A stretch of 64,000 nucleotides of DNA. It comes from Paenibacillus cellulositrophicus. GTDB lineage: Bacteria; Bacillota; Bacilli; Paenibacillales; Paenibacillaceae. Of this stretch, positions 51,383 to 61,442 are shown piece by piece; the first letter of the stretch is position 1; each line of letters opens with the position of its first letter. Under the pieces are notes generated by a model. The model did no database searches, was not told where the DNA came from, and was given only the letters and a program-made list of their open reading frames with translations. Where the stretch lies: positions 868,001 to 932,000 of the forward strand of contig NZ_CP045295.1 in NCBI RefSeq assembly GCF_009363095.1, given 5' to 3'. The position numbers were made by a program, and so were the translations under genes.

Positions 51383-54082
51383 TTACGGAGTGGTCACGGT
51401 TCCTGTGCTGCCGGAACTGGAATCACCCGGGTTTTGGAAGGTCGTTCCGTCGGTGCTTCCGGTTCCGTCACTGCTGCCATTGTCGGTCGTTCCGCCGTTC
51501 TCAGGCGGGGTTATCGTACCTGTGCCGCTATCGCCGGTTGTATCCCCGCTAGATCCGTCGCTGCCGTTATTGGCGCCGCCTCCATGGCCACTGCCGTTGT
51601 TGCCATTGGAACCGCCGTTCCCGTTGCCGTTCCCATTGCCGCTATTGCCCGGGCCGCCGTCATTCCAATTTCCATTATTGCCGTTATCGTTCCCATTTCC
51701 GTTACCCATATCCCCGTTGTCACCGCCCTGGCCGTTGTCGGTATTGCCGTTATCCGGATTACCGTTTCCGTCCTGACCGTTATCTCCGTTGTTCTGATCA
51801 GGCGGGGTTTGTTCGTCAGGCGGTGTATCGATCGTGATCTGCACCGTATTGGACGGATCCGACTCGGTACCCGAATCCGGGAAATATGCCGTGACATAGT
51901 ATTCGTACGTCATACCCGGCAGTGCCCCCATATCCTGGGCCGTCGTACTGGTAACGCCATCCAAAATCAGCGAGTAGTTCGCTTCAGACGATTCTTTACG
52001 GTAGATACGATACTGGGCGTTACCGGATTCCACGCCGTTCCAGCCCAGCGTGACCGTCTGGGTGTCGATGTTGTAATCGGCGCTCAAGCCGCTTACGTGG
52101 CCCTGGTTCTGATCCTGCTCCGGTTCCTTCACCGGCTCCTGATCTTTGACTTTGTCCGGAACCGGGAACTCCTTCTGAGGGAAGTCCTTCACGACCTGGT
52201 CCATGACCTTGCCCCAGAAAGCCGCCGCCAGCGGACTGCTGTTGTGCAGCAGATGCGTTTTGTCCGGCTTGTCATAGCCCATCCAAACCGCAGCGGTCAG
52301 CTCCGGCGTGTAGCCGACGAACCATACGTCGCGGTTCGATTTGACACCGGTATAACCGCTTTGCGTTGTGCCTGTCTTACCCGCTACCGGACGGTCGATT
52401 CTAGCTTTCCGGCCCGTACCGTCCTCAACGACCTTTTTCATCATTTCGGTCATTTGGTATGCGGTATTTTCGCTCATGACTTTCTTGGCGCTGTCTTTAT
52501 GCTCATAAACCGGCTTTTCGTCGCTGTCGACGATCTTCTTGATCGCGTACGCCTCGTTCATCTTGCCGCCGTTGGCAAAGGCGCTGTACGCCTGGGCCAT
52601 TTCCAGCGTGTTCGTTCCCTTGCTGATACCGCCGAGCGCCATCGCCAGGTTCTTGTCATCTTCGGTCAGCTGAATGCCGAGGGATTCCGCGAATTTGAAG
52701 CCGGTATTTACCCCGATTTGGTTCAGCAGCCATACAGCCGGAATGTTCTCGGATTTCTGGATCGCTTCGGCCATGCCGATCGTATCCGAGTATCCGTGCA
52801 GGTTGCCTGGGCAGTAGCTGCCGAAGCACTGCTTCTTGTTGCTGAGCGACGAGTACATATCGAACTTGCCGCTTTCCAGCGCAGGCGCGTACGATACGAT
52901 CGGCTTAAAGGCCGACCCCGGCTGCCTGCGGCTGTTCGTGACGCGGCTGTAGCCGCCGCGCGTATAATCCCGTCCGCCTAGCAGGGCGACGAGCGCGCCA
53001 GACTCCTGGTTCATGATGACCATGGAGCCCTGCACCGGCTGGTCATCCGGGCTTTTCTCGAAGTTCGATTCGTCCGCAAATTCTTTCTCCAGCACTTTCT
53101 GGGCGTTCGAATCCATCGTCGTATAAATTTTGTATCCGCCGATGTTCAGATCGTCTTCGCTGAGCCCGGTAACGTCTTCCGCCTCATTCATGACGTAGTC
53201 CATGAAGTTCTGGTACTGCAGCTGTTTTTTCGGCGGTTTATACGTATATTCGACTTTTTTCGCGGCGTCGGCCTCTTCCTGCGTGATGTACCCTTCCTGG
53301 GCCATCAGGTTCAGCACGACGGCGCGGCGCTCCTTGGACAAGTCCGGATTGCGCACCGGATTGTATTTCGATGGACCCTTCGGCATTGCCGCTAAGGTAG
53401 CCATTTGCCATACCTTCAACTGATTCAAATCGCTTACGCCGAAATAATACTTCGACGCTTCCTTGATTCCGTAGATTTGCCCGCCGAAATTGATCCGGTT
53501 CAAGTACATCGTAATGATGTCGTCCTTGTTCATGTTCCGTTCCAGCGCCATGGCGATGGACACTTCAGTCGCCTTCCGGAAGAACGTTTTGTCCCGGGTC
53601 AGAAAAATGTTTTTGGCGAGCTGCTGCGTAATGGTACTCCCGCCTTCGACCTTGGATCTGGCGATGACGTCCTTGACGGCCGCCCGGCCGATCGACCACA
53701 GGTCGACGCCGCTGTGCTCATAGAAGCGTTTGTCCTCTGTCGCCACAAAAGCTTCCTTCAGCAGCTTCGGAATATCCTCGCTCTGGACCGGATCGCTCTT
53801 CTGCAGGGACAGCTCGCCCATCAGATTGCCATTGCGGTCGAATACCTTAGATGTTTCGTGAACGGTCAGCTTATCCTTGTTCGCCTGCAGCAGGCGCTCC
53901 CCGTTGACCGTAATATACAAATATCCGGCAAGCGCACAGAAGATAGCAAATGCACAGGTGAAAAATAACGTCCAAAACACGCGCTTTCCGGATATTTTTT
54001 TCTTCTTATTCTTGGTTGTCTTTTTCATTGTCTTGGGCTGTTCTTTGTTTCTATCAGACCTCGACAGCTTGTTGTTGTCCAT
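51383..54082 (-). CDS. Class A penicillin-binding protein PBP1A with FN3 and Gly/Asn-rich tail
   Basis: This 899-residue bifunctional murein synthase has a basic cytoplasmic start, a membrane helix (about 35-57), a GT51 glycosyltransferase domain (about 75-260, catalytic Glu in ATEDKRFYEH), and a transpeptidase domain with active Ser in PGSAFKP (about 390), SEN and KTGTT motifs. A fibronectin type III domain follows (about 675-765). The last 130 residues are almost only Gly, Asn, Asp, Ser and Thr, with few charged residues except Asp. This tail is longer and more biased than in B. subtilis PonA. It is a single gene ending in a strong terminator. ATG at 54082. Confidence 0.92.
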   Translation of the reverse strand: MDNNKLSRSDRNKEQPKTMKKTTKNKKKKISGKRVFWTLFFTCAFAIFCALAGYLYITVNGERLLQANKDKLTVHETSKVFDRNGNLMGELSLQKSDPVQSEDIPKLLKEAFVATEDKRFYEHSGVDLWSIGRAAVKDVIARSKVEGGSTITQQLAKNIFLTRDKTFFRKATEVSIAMALERNMNKDDIITMYLNRINFGGQIYGIKEASKYYFGVSDLNQLKVWQMATLAAMPKGPSKYNPVRNPDLSKERRAVVLNLMAQEGYITQEEADAAKKVEYTYKPPKKQLQYQNFMDYVMNEAEDVTGLSEDDLNIGGYKIYTTMDSNAQKVLEKEFADESNFEKSPDDQPVQGSMVIMNQESGALVALLGGRDYTRGGYSRVTNSRRQPGSAFKPIVSYAPALESGKFDMYSSLSNKKQCFGSYCPGNLHGYSDTIGMAEAIQKSENIPAVWLLNQIGVNTGFKFAESLGIQLTEDDKNLAMALGGISKGTNTLEMAQAYSAFANGGKMNEAYAIKKIVDSDEKPVYEHKDSAKKVMSENTAYQMTEMMKKVVEDGTGRKARIDRPVAGKTGTTQSGYTGVKSNRDVWFVGYTPELTAAVWMGYDKPDKTHLLHNSSPLAAAFWGKVMDQVVKDFPQKEFPVPDKVKDQEPVKEPEQDQNQGHVSGLSADYNIDTQTVTLGWNGVESGNAQYRIYRKESSEANYSLILDGVTSTTAQDMGALPGMTYEYYVTAYFPDSGTESDPSNTVQITIDTPPDEQTPPDQNNGDNGQDGNGNPDNGNTDNGQGGDNGDMGNGNGNDNGNNGNWNDGGPGNSGNGNGNGNGGSNGNNGSGHGGGANNGSDGSSGDTTGDSGTGTITPPENGGTTDNGSSDGTGSTDGTTFQNPGDSSSGSTGTVTTP
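51390..51790. repeat. Low-complexity coding repeat in the PBP1A tail
   Basis: Short, imperfect repeats of codons for Gly, Asn and Asp (GGN, AAY, GAY) fill this stretch. The opposite strand is therefore open in several frames, giving Pro-, Leu- and Val-rich readings that are shadows. Slippage-type length variation between strains would be expected. Confidence 0.6.
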
Positions 54083-54123
54083 GGTACCCTCCTGACTCCC
54101 TTTTGATTTCTAAGCTCGGAATG

Positions 54124-54149
54124 AAAAGAACAACCCTTGCAGGTTGCTC
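54124..54149 (-). terminator. Terminator of hfq
   Basis: On the minus strand GAGCAACC (54149-54142) pairs with GGTTGTTC (54135-54128; one G-U pair) and TTTTC follows. It lies in the 190-bp gap between hfq and the PBP1A gene, where I see no other signal. Confidence 0.65.
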
Positions 54150-54272
54150 CGCTCCATTTCCTATGCTTACAGAATGAACGTCTATAACGGATTTACCCGC
54201 ATCCCCGCCATTCTATACTCTTTAACGAAAGTCATTTGAAAAAGTTTCAGCTATGAGGCTTGTCCTGTTAAA

Positions 54273-54512
54273 TTATACCTCGTTCTGGGTTTCCTGCATC
54301 AGGGATACATTGCGTTGAGGCGTAACCGTTGAAATCGCATGCTTGAACAGCATTTGCTGCTTGCCGTCCGTATCCACCACGACGGTGAAGTTGTCAAACG
54401 CCTTGATTAAGCCTCTGATTTGAAATCCGTTCACAAGAAAAATGGTGACAGGGATGTTTTCTTTGCGAAGCTGGTTTAAAAATGTATCTTGGATATTGAT
54501 GGATTTGTTCAT
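54273..54512 (-). CDS. hfq: RNA chaperone Hfq
   Basis: This 79-residue Sm-like protein forms hexameric rings that bind small RNAs and mRNA. Sm1 (about 12-50, including [23 protein letters not shown]) and Sm2 ([10 protein letters not shown]) are clear. I chose ATG at 54512 (after GGGGGT); the open frame extends 16 codons upstream into miaA. It overlaps nothing, but the longer reading overlaps the miaA 3' end. The order miaA-hfq is conserved. Confidence 0.96.
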   Translation of the reverse strand: MNKSINIQDTFLNQLRKENIPVTIFLVNGFQIRGLIKAFDNFTVVVDTDGKQQMLFKHAISTVTPQRNVSLMQETQNEV

Positions 54513-54531
54513 TAGCCGTACCCCCAACGAT

Positions 54532-55527
54532 TCAATTAGATTGTTTTGAAGTATATTCAAGATTTAAGAGAAACTTTCCTGCTATTATATCACGGATTGC
54601 GGCGAAATTCGCGAGAAAATTTCCCGTGTCCGTGACGTCCACCCACTGGATTTCCTTCATGTGGCGGAACCAGGACAGCTGGCGTTTGGCAAACCTGCGC
54701 GTATCTCTCTTCAAAATTGCAACAGCCTCTTCCAGGGTAGCTTCACCCTGCAAATATGAGATGATCTGTTTGTAACCTAGTCCCTGCATCGAGACCAGAT
54801 CCGGTCCGTAGCCCTTATCCAGCAGAGAAGAAACCTCTTCTACCAAACCCTGCTCCAGCATCTCATCGATACGGGCTTCAATACGTTTATATAGCATTTG
54901 CCTATCCATTGTCAAACCGACCAGGCATAATTGATACGGTGATTCCCGGGTTTGGCTCTTCAACTGGGCCGAAAGAGGGATGCCCGTCAAATGATAGATC
55001 TCAAGCGCCCGGATAATGCGCCTTTGGTCATGGGGATGCAGCCTCAGGGCGCTCTCCGGGTCAACTTCCGCCAGCCGGGCATGAAGTGCCTCGGCACCGT
55101 AACGCTCCGCATAGTCGGCCTGTTCCTGCCTGAACGCCTTGTCCTCTCCCGCTTCGGCAAATTGAAAACCGTAGCACACCGATTCCACGTACAGACCGGT
55201 CCCCCCGACGATAAAAGGCAGCTTGCCCCTGGCATGGATATCTGCGATCAGCCGGGAACATTCTTCCTGAAACTCGGCGACCGAGTAGGCTTCGTCCGGC
55301 TCGTGTATGTCGATCAGGTGATGAGGGATGCCCTGCATCTCTTCTTTGGTAATTTTGGCTGTCCCGATGTCCATCTGGCGGTAGACCTGCATGGAATCCC
55401 CGGAGATGATCTCGCAGCCCAGCGCCTTGGCAATCTCGATGCTCATTTTGGTTTTGCCGACGGCGGTGGGGCCGATCAGAACCAGCAGCCGCGGCTTCGT
55501 CTCAGTTGTCAAGCGGTCGGTCAACAC
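54532..55527 (-). CDS. miaA: tRNA dimethylallyltransferase
   Basis: This 331-residue enzyme adds the dimethylallyl group to A37 of tRNAs reading U-starting codons. P-loop GPTAVGKTK (about 19-27), [23 protein letters not shown] and the C-terminal QLSWFRH are present. The start is probably GTG at 55527, with GGAGTG 6-7 nt upstream; it overlaps the upstream gene by 26 bp. The C-terminus is slightly longer than usual. Confidence 0.95.
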   Translation of the reverse strand: MLTDRLTTETKPRLLVLIGPTAVGKTKMSIEIAKALGCEIISGDSMQVYRQMDIGTAKITKEEMQGIPHHLIDIHEPDEAYSVAEFQEECSRLIADIHARGKLPFIVGGTGLYVESVCYGFQFAEAGEDKAFRQEQADYAERYGAEALHARLAEVDPESALRLHPHDQRRIIRALEIYHLTGIPLSAQLKSQTRESPYQLCLVGLTMDRQMLYKRIEARIDEMLEQGLVEEVSSLLDKGYGPDLVSMQGLGYKQIISYLQGEATLEEAVAILKRDTRRFAKRQLSWFRHMKEIQWVDVTDTGNFLANFAAIRDIIAGKFLLNLEYTSKQSN

Positions 55528-56293
55528 ATATCACTCCATACGAAATTTTTGAATGCGGCCGGTCGATCGGCACGAAGCCGAGACGGGCAAATTCGCCGCT
55601 ACCTTTTTTCTCCTTCAGCACAACGGTCTTGCGAGCAACCCGGACGGCTTCGCGGATGCTCTCCGGCTGCAGCGGGTCGCTGTTGGCAATCGCGCGCAGC
55701 GGGCTGATGGACGAAGAATCCATCAACGGCTCGCGGAACATCGGGTCGAAGTATACGATGTCCACGCTGTTGTCCGGCTGCTTGCGCAGCACGTCCAGAT
55801 GATGGCCGCAGGCCACCCGGATCCGGCGCATGGCGTCATCCACCTCAACCAGGCCGGAACGGTAGTGAGCCAGCCCTTCGGCAAGCATCGCCGCCAAGGC
55901 CGGCGAGCTTTCAACCGCGGTGACATGCGCGCCGGGCCCCCCTTGGACCGCAAATACGAGCGAATCCGACCCGAGGCCGGCTGTACAGTCGAGCACCGTG
56001 TCCCCCGCAGTCATCAACGCCGCTTCCAGCATAGGGTCACTCTCGCCCTTGAGCAGCCGCTTGGCGCGGACAAAGCCCATGCTGGGATGGAACTCCATCG
56101 GCGGACTTCCCGGCCTGACAAGCCTCGCTCCACCGTCCAGCACGACGATAATTTCGTCATCGCCGTGCATTTTGGCCATTTTTGTTAATGGGGTGTGGCT
56201 TCTCGGGACATATTTGCCCCCCGTCTCGTTGGCCAGGGCGACCGCCCTGCCTACGATCGATTCAGCCGCTTTATCCCCCGTTGTAATAATCAT
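55502..56293 (-). CDS. Class I SAM-dependent methyltransferase (RsmJ-like)
   Basis: This 263-residue methyltransferase has motif I VLDCTAGLGSDS (about 100-111), acidic loop TAVESSPALA and the catalytic-type motif VYFDPMF (about 182-188), which is typical of RsmJ, the 16S rRNA m2G1516 enzyme. It is placed directly before miaA with a 26-bp overlap, suggesting a small RNA-modification operon. The substrate is inferred. I chose ATG at 56293, with GGAG 6 nt upstream. The gap 56294-56443 between this gene and mutL shows no clear signal. Confidence 0.75.
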   Translation of the reverse strand: MIITTGDKAAESIVGRAVALANETGGKYVPRSHTPLTKMAKMHGDDEIIVVLDGGARLVRPGSPPMEFHPSMGFVRAKRLLKGESDPMLEAALMTAGDTVLDCTAGLGSDSLVFAVQGGPGAHVTAVESSPALAAMLAEGLAHYRSGLVEVDDAMRRIRVACGHHLDVLRKQPDNSVDIVYFDPMFREPLMDSSSISPLRAIANSDPLQPESIREAVRVARKTVVLKEKKGSGEFARLGFVPIDRPHSKISYGVICVDRPLDN

Positions 56294-56443
56294 GACAATC
56301 TCCAATCCTGTATAAAATCGGGCACCAGCCAAGCAAATGCGCTGTTGGTTTAGTTATACACCTTAATTCGTTTTATGAACCGTCCCTCTCCGTCACTTTC
56401 CGCTGCCCGCTGTGTTGAACCGCCTGGCGCGCTACATGCCGCG

Positions 56444-58549
56444 TTACATAACGCGCTTAAACAGCTTTTCCAGGTCATAGGTCGAAAAGGAAACGACGAT
56501 CGGCCGCCCGTGAGGGCAGGTATAAGGCTGCCGGCATGCCGCAAGGCGGTCCAGCAGCGTCGTCGCTTCCTGCTCGGTCAGCTTCTGGTTCGCCTTGATT
56601 GAAGCTTTGCAGGAGCAGAGAATGGACGACGTCTCGCGGAGCTTGGCCAGGTCGATGCTGCGCTCGCTGAGGACCCATTCGGCCATCTCTTCGATCAGCG
56701 CTTTCTCCTCCCCTTTAGGGAACCAGTATGGATGGGAAACCACGCGGAAGGTCTGCCCGCCGAAATGCTCCAGATATACGCCGACCTGCTCGAACCAGTG
56801 CAGTTTCTGTGTCAGCTGCTCCGACTCCGACGGCGTAAACTCCAGCGTGATCGGCAGCAGCAGCTCCTGGGAAGCATCGGCCGGACGGCCGAATTTTTCG
56901 TAATAGAATTCGTAATTGATCCGCTCATGCGCTGCGTGCTGGTCGATCAGGAACAGACCGTCCGCGTTCTGGGCGATCAGGTACGTCCCGTGATGCTGGC
57001 CGATCAGCGTCAGCTCCGGAAAAGGCGGAATTTCGGGCGGCGCCTCTGTGCCCGCCAGCAGCCGGCTGGCCAGCGCTGGATTCGAGCTCTGCGATACCCG
57101 CCCGCTCTGCGACAAGTTTAGCCGGTAGCCGGGAATCGTATTTTCGCGAACCGTCTCACGCGCAGAATACGGAAGCTTCTGCTGCGCATAGGCAGCTTCA
57201 CCGGGGTTGCGCACGCTTCCTGCATTCGGGCTGCTCTGACCGGAATAGCCTTGCTGCGCCGGCGCTTGTGCACGCGGACCGGAGAAGCCCGTGCCGGCGC
57301 CTTCCGGTCCGGCGGCCAGAGGAGACTTCACCGGCTGGCTGCCTGATGCGCTCACCGGAGTGAGGGACCCGTTATCCTCCGAAGCTCCGGTGTGACCGGC
57401 TGGGCCTGGATCCTGCGGCAGCGGGGCTTCCCGGCCGTCCATGAGCCCGTCCATCGGACCGGCCTGCGAGGCAGGGCTTTTGGAGAAGTGAAACTGCTCC
57501 TGGATAAACGACCCTTTATCCTTATCGCCGATGCTCTGCTTAACCGGCTGCGGAATGAGCACTTCCTGCCGGAGCACCTGATGGATGCTGCTCTCCACGA
57601 ACGGGAACAGCTCCTGCTCTTTGCTGAAGCGCACCTCCAGCTTGGCCGGATGCACGTTGACGTCCACCAGGGACGGATGCATCTTGACTTCCAGGACGGC
57701 GAGCGGGTAGCGGTTGATCGGCAGCAGCGTATGGTACGCCCGCTGAATGGCCTGATTCAGGCCATAGCTGCGGATGTACCGCCCGTTGACGATGATCGAG
57801 ATCCCGTTCCGGTTCGAACGGGTCCAATCCGGGCGGCTGACGTACCCGTCGATCGTAAAATCCAGGTTCTCCGCATGAATCTGCAGCAGCGCCTTGGCGG
57901 CCTGCCGGCCGTATATGGCGGCGACCACCTGCAGCAGATCCCCGTTCCCGACGGTCTGCAGCAGCACGTTTCCGTTATGCCGCAGCGTAATCGCGATCTC
58001 CGGATGCGACAGGGCGATGCGGTACATGTAATCGGAAATATGCCCCAGCTCCGTCTGGATCGTCTTCATATATTTCAACCGGGCCGGCGTGTTGTAGAAG
58101 AGCTCCCGGACCATCATGTCGGTTCCCTTCGGCGCCGCCGTGTCCTCTTCGGTCATGAGCCTGCCGCCTTCGATGACGATTCGCCGCCCGAGCCCGTTAT
58201 CTGTGCTCGAAGTGACCAATTCCACTTTGGCCACGGCGGCGATGCTCGGCAGCGCCTCGCCGCGGAACCCGAGGCTCGTGATGTTGAACAGATCCCTGCT
58301 GTTTTCGATTTTGCTCGTCGCATGGCGGAAAAAGGCGGTGCTAACGTCTTCCGGTTCGATCCCCGAGCCGTCGTCGGTTACGCGGATGCTTTCAAGCCCG
58401 CCCTCCTCTACCGTGACCTCGATTCGAGAGCTTCCGGCATCAATGGCGTTCTCCACCAGTTCTTTCACAACCGAGGCGGGACGCTCAACCACTTCACCGG
58501 CCGCTATCTGGTTGGCTATGTGCTCGTCCAAAACGCGAATTTTCGCCAT
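56444..58549 (-). CDS. mutL: DNA mismatch repair endonuclease MutL
   Basis: This 701-residue protein has the GHKL ATPase domain (about 1-330; motifs ENAIDAG, DDGSGI, GFRGEAL), a variable Gly/Pro/Ser-rich linker (about 350-500) and a C-terminal dimerisation domain with the metal-dependent nicking motif DQHAAHERINYE. It also carries CKASIKANQ and CPHGRP, which complete the zinc site of Gram-positive MutL endonucleases. ATG at 58549. It follows mutS by 58 bp. Confidence 0.96.
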   Translation of the reverse strand: MAKIRVLDEHIANQIAAGEVVERPASVVKELVENAIDAGSSRIEVTVEEGGLESIRVTDDGSGIEPEDVSTAFFRHATSKIENSRDLFNITSLGFRGEALPSIAAVAKVELVTSSTDNGLGRRIVIEGGRLMTEEDTAAPKGTDMMVRELFYNTPARLKYMKTIQTELGHISDYMYRIALSHPEIAITLRHNGNVLLQTVGNGDLLQVVAAIYGRQAAKALLQIHAENLDFTIDGYVSRPDWTRSNRNGISIIVNGRYIRSYGLNQAIQRAYHTLLPINRYPLAVLEVKMHPSLVDVNVHPAKLEVRFSKEQELFPFVESSIHQVLRQEVLIPQPVKQSIGDKDKGSFIQEQFHFSKSPASQAGPMDGLMDGREAPLPQDPGPAGHTGASEDNGSLTPVSASGSQPVKSPLAAGPEGAGTGFSGPRAQAPAQQGYSGQSSPNAGSVRNPGEAAYAQQKLPYSARETVRENTIPGYRLNLSQSGRVSQSSNPALASRLLAGTEAPPEIPPFPELTLIGQHHGTYLIAQNADGLFLIDQHAAHERINYEFYYEKFGRPADASQELLLPITLEFTPSESEQLTQKLHWFEQVGVYLEHFGGQTFRVVSHPYWFPKGEEKALIEEMAEWVLSERSIDLAKLRETSSILCSCKASIKANQKLTEQEATTLLDRLAACRQPYTCPHGRPIVVSFSTYDLEKLFKRVM

Positions 58550-58607
58550 ACCGTTCCCTCCATTTCAAAAAAAGATATGAACGGACAATCGGCCTTGTCC
58601 CACTTGT

Positions 58608-61379
58608 TTACAGATCCTTTGCCTTCATTTTCAGCTCGTTCAGCAGCTGCATCGCCTGCAGCGGCGTCATGTTCATGACGTCGGCGCTTTTCACCGATTC
58701 CAAAATTTGCGTTACCGCTGGATGAACCGGCTGCGGCTCAGGAGCGGCAGCGCTTCGCTTCACCGGCTCCAGCTCCTCATCCCCGAATATCGAGAGCTGT
58801 ACGACTTCCGCAACGCTTGACTCTCCCCGGCCTGAAGCCGGCTCTTGAACGGAAGCTCCGACGGCCGGTTCGGCGTGCCCTGCTTCCGCATCCGTCAGCG
58901 AACGTTCCCATTCGCCAGCATCTGCCCGCTCCCTGAGCTGTACCGGCGGTTCAGCCTTGGTCGCTTCTGCGGCCGCAGCCGTCTGGGCTGCGCTTTCCTC
59001 AAGGCCCTGCAGCAGCGTGTACGCTCGTCCTATAATGGACGACGGCAGCCCGGCCAGCCGGGCGCAGTAGATGCCGTAGCTGCTGCCGGCAGGCCCGGCG
59101 ATCAGCTTCCGCAGGAAGTGAACCTTGTCGCCGCTCTCCTGCACCGCCATAGAGTAATTGCGCAGGCTCTGCAGGCTGTCCTCCAAATGCGCAAGCTCGT
59201 GAAAATGGGTCGATACGAGCGCCTTGCAGCCGATCGTATCATGGACATATTCGATCACCGCCTGGGCGATAGCCATGCCTTCGCTGGTCGACGTGCCCCG
59301 GCCCAGCTCGTCGATAATGATCAAGCTGCGCGGCGTCGCTTTTTCGGTCATGACCTGAATGTCGGCCATTTCCACCATGAACGTGCTCTGGCCGCCGATC
59401 AGATCATCCGCCGCTCCGATCCGGGTAAAGATCCGGTCAACGAGCGGAATTTCCGCCGCCTTGGCCGGCACGAAACACCCGATTTGCGCCATGATCGAGA
59501 TCAGCGCCACCTGCCGCATATACGTACTCTTTCCGGCCATATTCGGCCCGGTAATGAGCAGAATCGCCGCTTCCTCCCGGGTCAGCCGGGTCCCGTTAGC
59601 AATGAAGGAGGCGTCCTTCATCACCGCCTCGACCACCGGATGGCGCCCGTTCTCTACGACCAGATCATAACCTTCGGTCAGCCTAGGCTTCACAAAGCCC
59701 TGCTCCGCGCTGACGGCTGCCAGCGACTGATAGACGTCGGTGACGGCGACCTTCTCGGCGAGTGCCTGCAGCCGCGGGATTTCCGCGCTCAGCCTGTCCC
59801 TTAGTCCGCTGAAGAGGGAATATTCGAGGTCCACCATTTTGTCCTGGGCTTCGAGAATGAGCCCCTCTTTCTCCTTCAATTCCGGCGTTACGAACCGCTC
59901 GGCATTGGCCAGCGTCTGCTTCCGTTCGTACCGGCCTTCCGGCAGGGTGCCCAAATTCGATTTGGTCACTTCAATGTAATACCCGAACACTTTGTTGAAT
60001 CCGACTTTCAGCGAGCGGATGCCCGTCGCTTCACGCTCCTTAGCCTCAAGCTCGGCGATCCAGCGTTTGCCATTCACGCTGGCTTCTCTGAGCTCGTCCA
60101 GGTGATCGTGATAGCCCGGCTTGATCAAGCCGCCGTCCCTCACAGATACGGGCGGATCGTCGACGATCGCCGCGTCGATCGCTTCATAAAGATCGCGGCA
60201 TTCGTCCATCTCCGCCGCCAGCTTCCGCAGGGTAGAAGACGCCGACGACGCGCACAGTTCCTTCAAGGAAGGAATTTGCGCCAGCGACAGCTTGAGGGCG
60301 TTCAGGTCCCGCCCGTTCGCATTGCCGAAAGCGATTCTTGCGACCAGCCGCTCCAGATCGTAAATGTCTTTCAGCGCAGCCCGCAGGTCTTCCCGCAGGA
60401 TAAACTGGTTGTAGAGATGCTCCACGGCTTCCAGGCGCTCTTCGATCGGCCCGCGGTGCAGAAGGGGCTTGTCGATCCATCTGCGCAGCAGCCGGGCCCC
60501 CATCGACGTTTCGGTCCGGTCCAGCAGCCAGAGCAGCGACCCTTTCTTGGATCGGTCGCGCACCGTCTCGACGAGCTCCAGGTTTCGCCGCGTGAATGGA
60601 TCGAGAATCATGTAATGGCCGGGTTCATAGGGCGAAATTTGTGTCAGCTGGCCGAGCGAACGCCGCTGCGTCTCGCTCAGGTACGAAATAAGCACGGCCA
60701 CACATGCCTGCCGCTCCGGATCGAGCCGGGCCCAGGCCGATTCGCCGAACTGCGCGCGGACCGTCTGCTCCTCCCTTTTTTCCCAAGACGTGTAGACGAC
60801 CGGCCGGCTCCACTGGAGCTGTTCCGCCTTGATCAAATCCAGCATCTTCGGGTCGCCGATCAATTCCGCCGGTTCGTAGATGCCGATTTCGTCGCGCAGC
60901 CACTCCACGGATGCGGGCATGGAAGTCACGTACAGCTCGCCTGTCGTCAGATCGCAGGCCGCCAGCGACATCATGCGGTCGGTCTCGGTCACGCATACCA
61001 AATAGTTGTTGGATTTGTCGGCTACGTTTTTGCCTTCCATGATCGTCCCCGGCGTCACGACGCGGACGATGCCGCGCTTGACCATGCCTTTGGTCACCGC
61101 CGGGTCTTCCAGCTGCTCGCAAATGGCCACTTTGTAGCCCTTCTCGATCAGCCGCTGTATGTAACTCTCAGCCGAATGGTAGGGAACCCCGCACATCGGG
61201 ATTTTTTCGTCCCCGCCGCCTTCCCGGCCGGTTAACGTAATTTCCAGTTCCCGGGATGCTTTTAAGGCGTCCTCGAAAAACATTTCGTAAAAATCGCCCA
61301 GGCGGAAAAACAAAAACGCATCCTGGGCTTGCTGCTTGATTTCCAAATATTGTTCAATCATTGGCGTATACTTGGCCAT
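58608..61379 (-). CDS. mutS: DNA mismatch recognition ATPase MutS
   Basis: This 923-residue protein has the N-terminal mismatch-binding domain (FFRLGDFYEMFFEDA at about 24-38), connector, lever and clamp regions, and a C-terminal ATPase with Walker A GPNMAGKST (about 608) and Walker B IIDELGRG. A variable linker of about 100 residues precedes the C-terminal tail (ends MKAKDL), which should hold the beta-clamp or tetramer region. I chose ATG at 61379, with GGAGG 6 nt upstream; the open frame extends 10 codons further. Confidence 0.96.
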   Translation of the reverse strand: MAKYTPMIEQYLEIKQQAQDAFLFFRLGDFYEMFFEDALKASRELEITLTGREGGGDEKIPMCGVPYHSAESYIQRLIEKGYKVAICEQLEDPAVTKGMVKRGIVRVVTPGTIMEGKNVADKSNNYLVCVTETDRMMSLAACDLTTGELYVTSMPASVEWLRDEIGIYEPAELIGDPKMLDLIKAEQLQWSRPVVYTSWEKREEQTVRAQFGESAWARLDPERQACVAVLISYLSETQRRSLGQLTQISPYEPGHYMILDPFTRRNLELVETVRDRSKKGSLLWLLDRTETSMGARLLRRWIDKPLLHRGPIEERLEAVEHLYNQFILREDLRAALKDIYDLERLVARIAFGNANGRDLNALKLSLAQIPSLKELCASSASSTLRKLAAEMDECRDLYEAIDAAIVDDPPVSVRDGGLIKPGYHDHLDELREASVNGKRWIAELEAKEREATGIRSLKVGFNKVFGYYIEVTKSNLGTLPEGRYERKQTLANAERFVTPELKEKEGLILEAQDKMVDLEYSLFSGLRDRLSAEIPRLQALAEKVAVTDVYQSLAAVSAEQGFVKPRLTEGYDLVVENGRHPVVEAVMKDASFIANGTRLTREEAAILLITGPNMAGKSTYMRQVALISIMAQIGCFVPAKAAEIPLVDRIFTRIGAADDLIGGQSTFMVEMADIQVMTEKATPRSLIIIDELGRGTSTSEGMAIAQAVIEYVHDTIGCKALVSTHFHELAHLEDSLQSLRNYSMAVQESGDKVHFLRKLIAGPAGSSYGIYCARLAGLPSSIIGRAYTLLQGLEESAAQTAAAAEATKAEPPVQLRERADAGEWERSLTDAEAGHAEPAVGASVQEPASGRGESSVAEVVQLSIFGDEELEPVKRSAAAPEPQPVHPAVTQILESVKSADVMNMTPLQAMQLLNELKMKAKDL

Positions 61380-61442
61380 GAGGTACCTCCAGACTTCACT
61401 TGTGCTCACGCCCTATTATAACAGAAAGTAAGTGGGCGGGAA

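Noticed and set aside
51434..52981. 515-codon open frame opposite the PBP1A gene
   Set aside because: It is a by-product of the low-complexity Gly/Asn/Asp coding tail and the GC-rich gene body; it has no recognisable domain.
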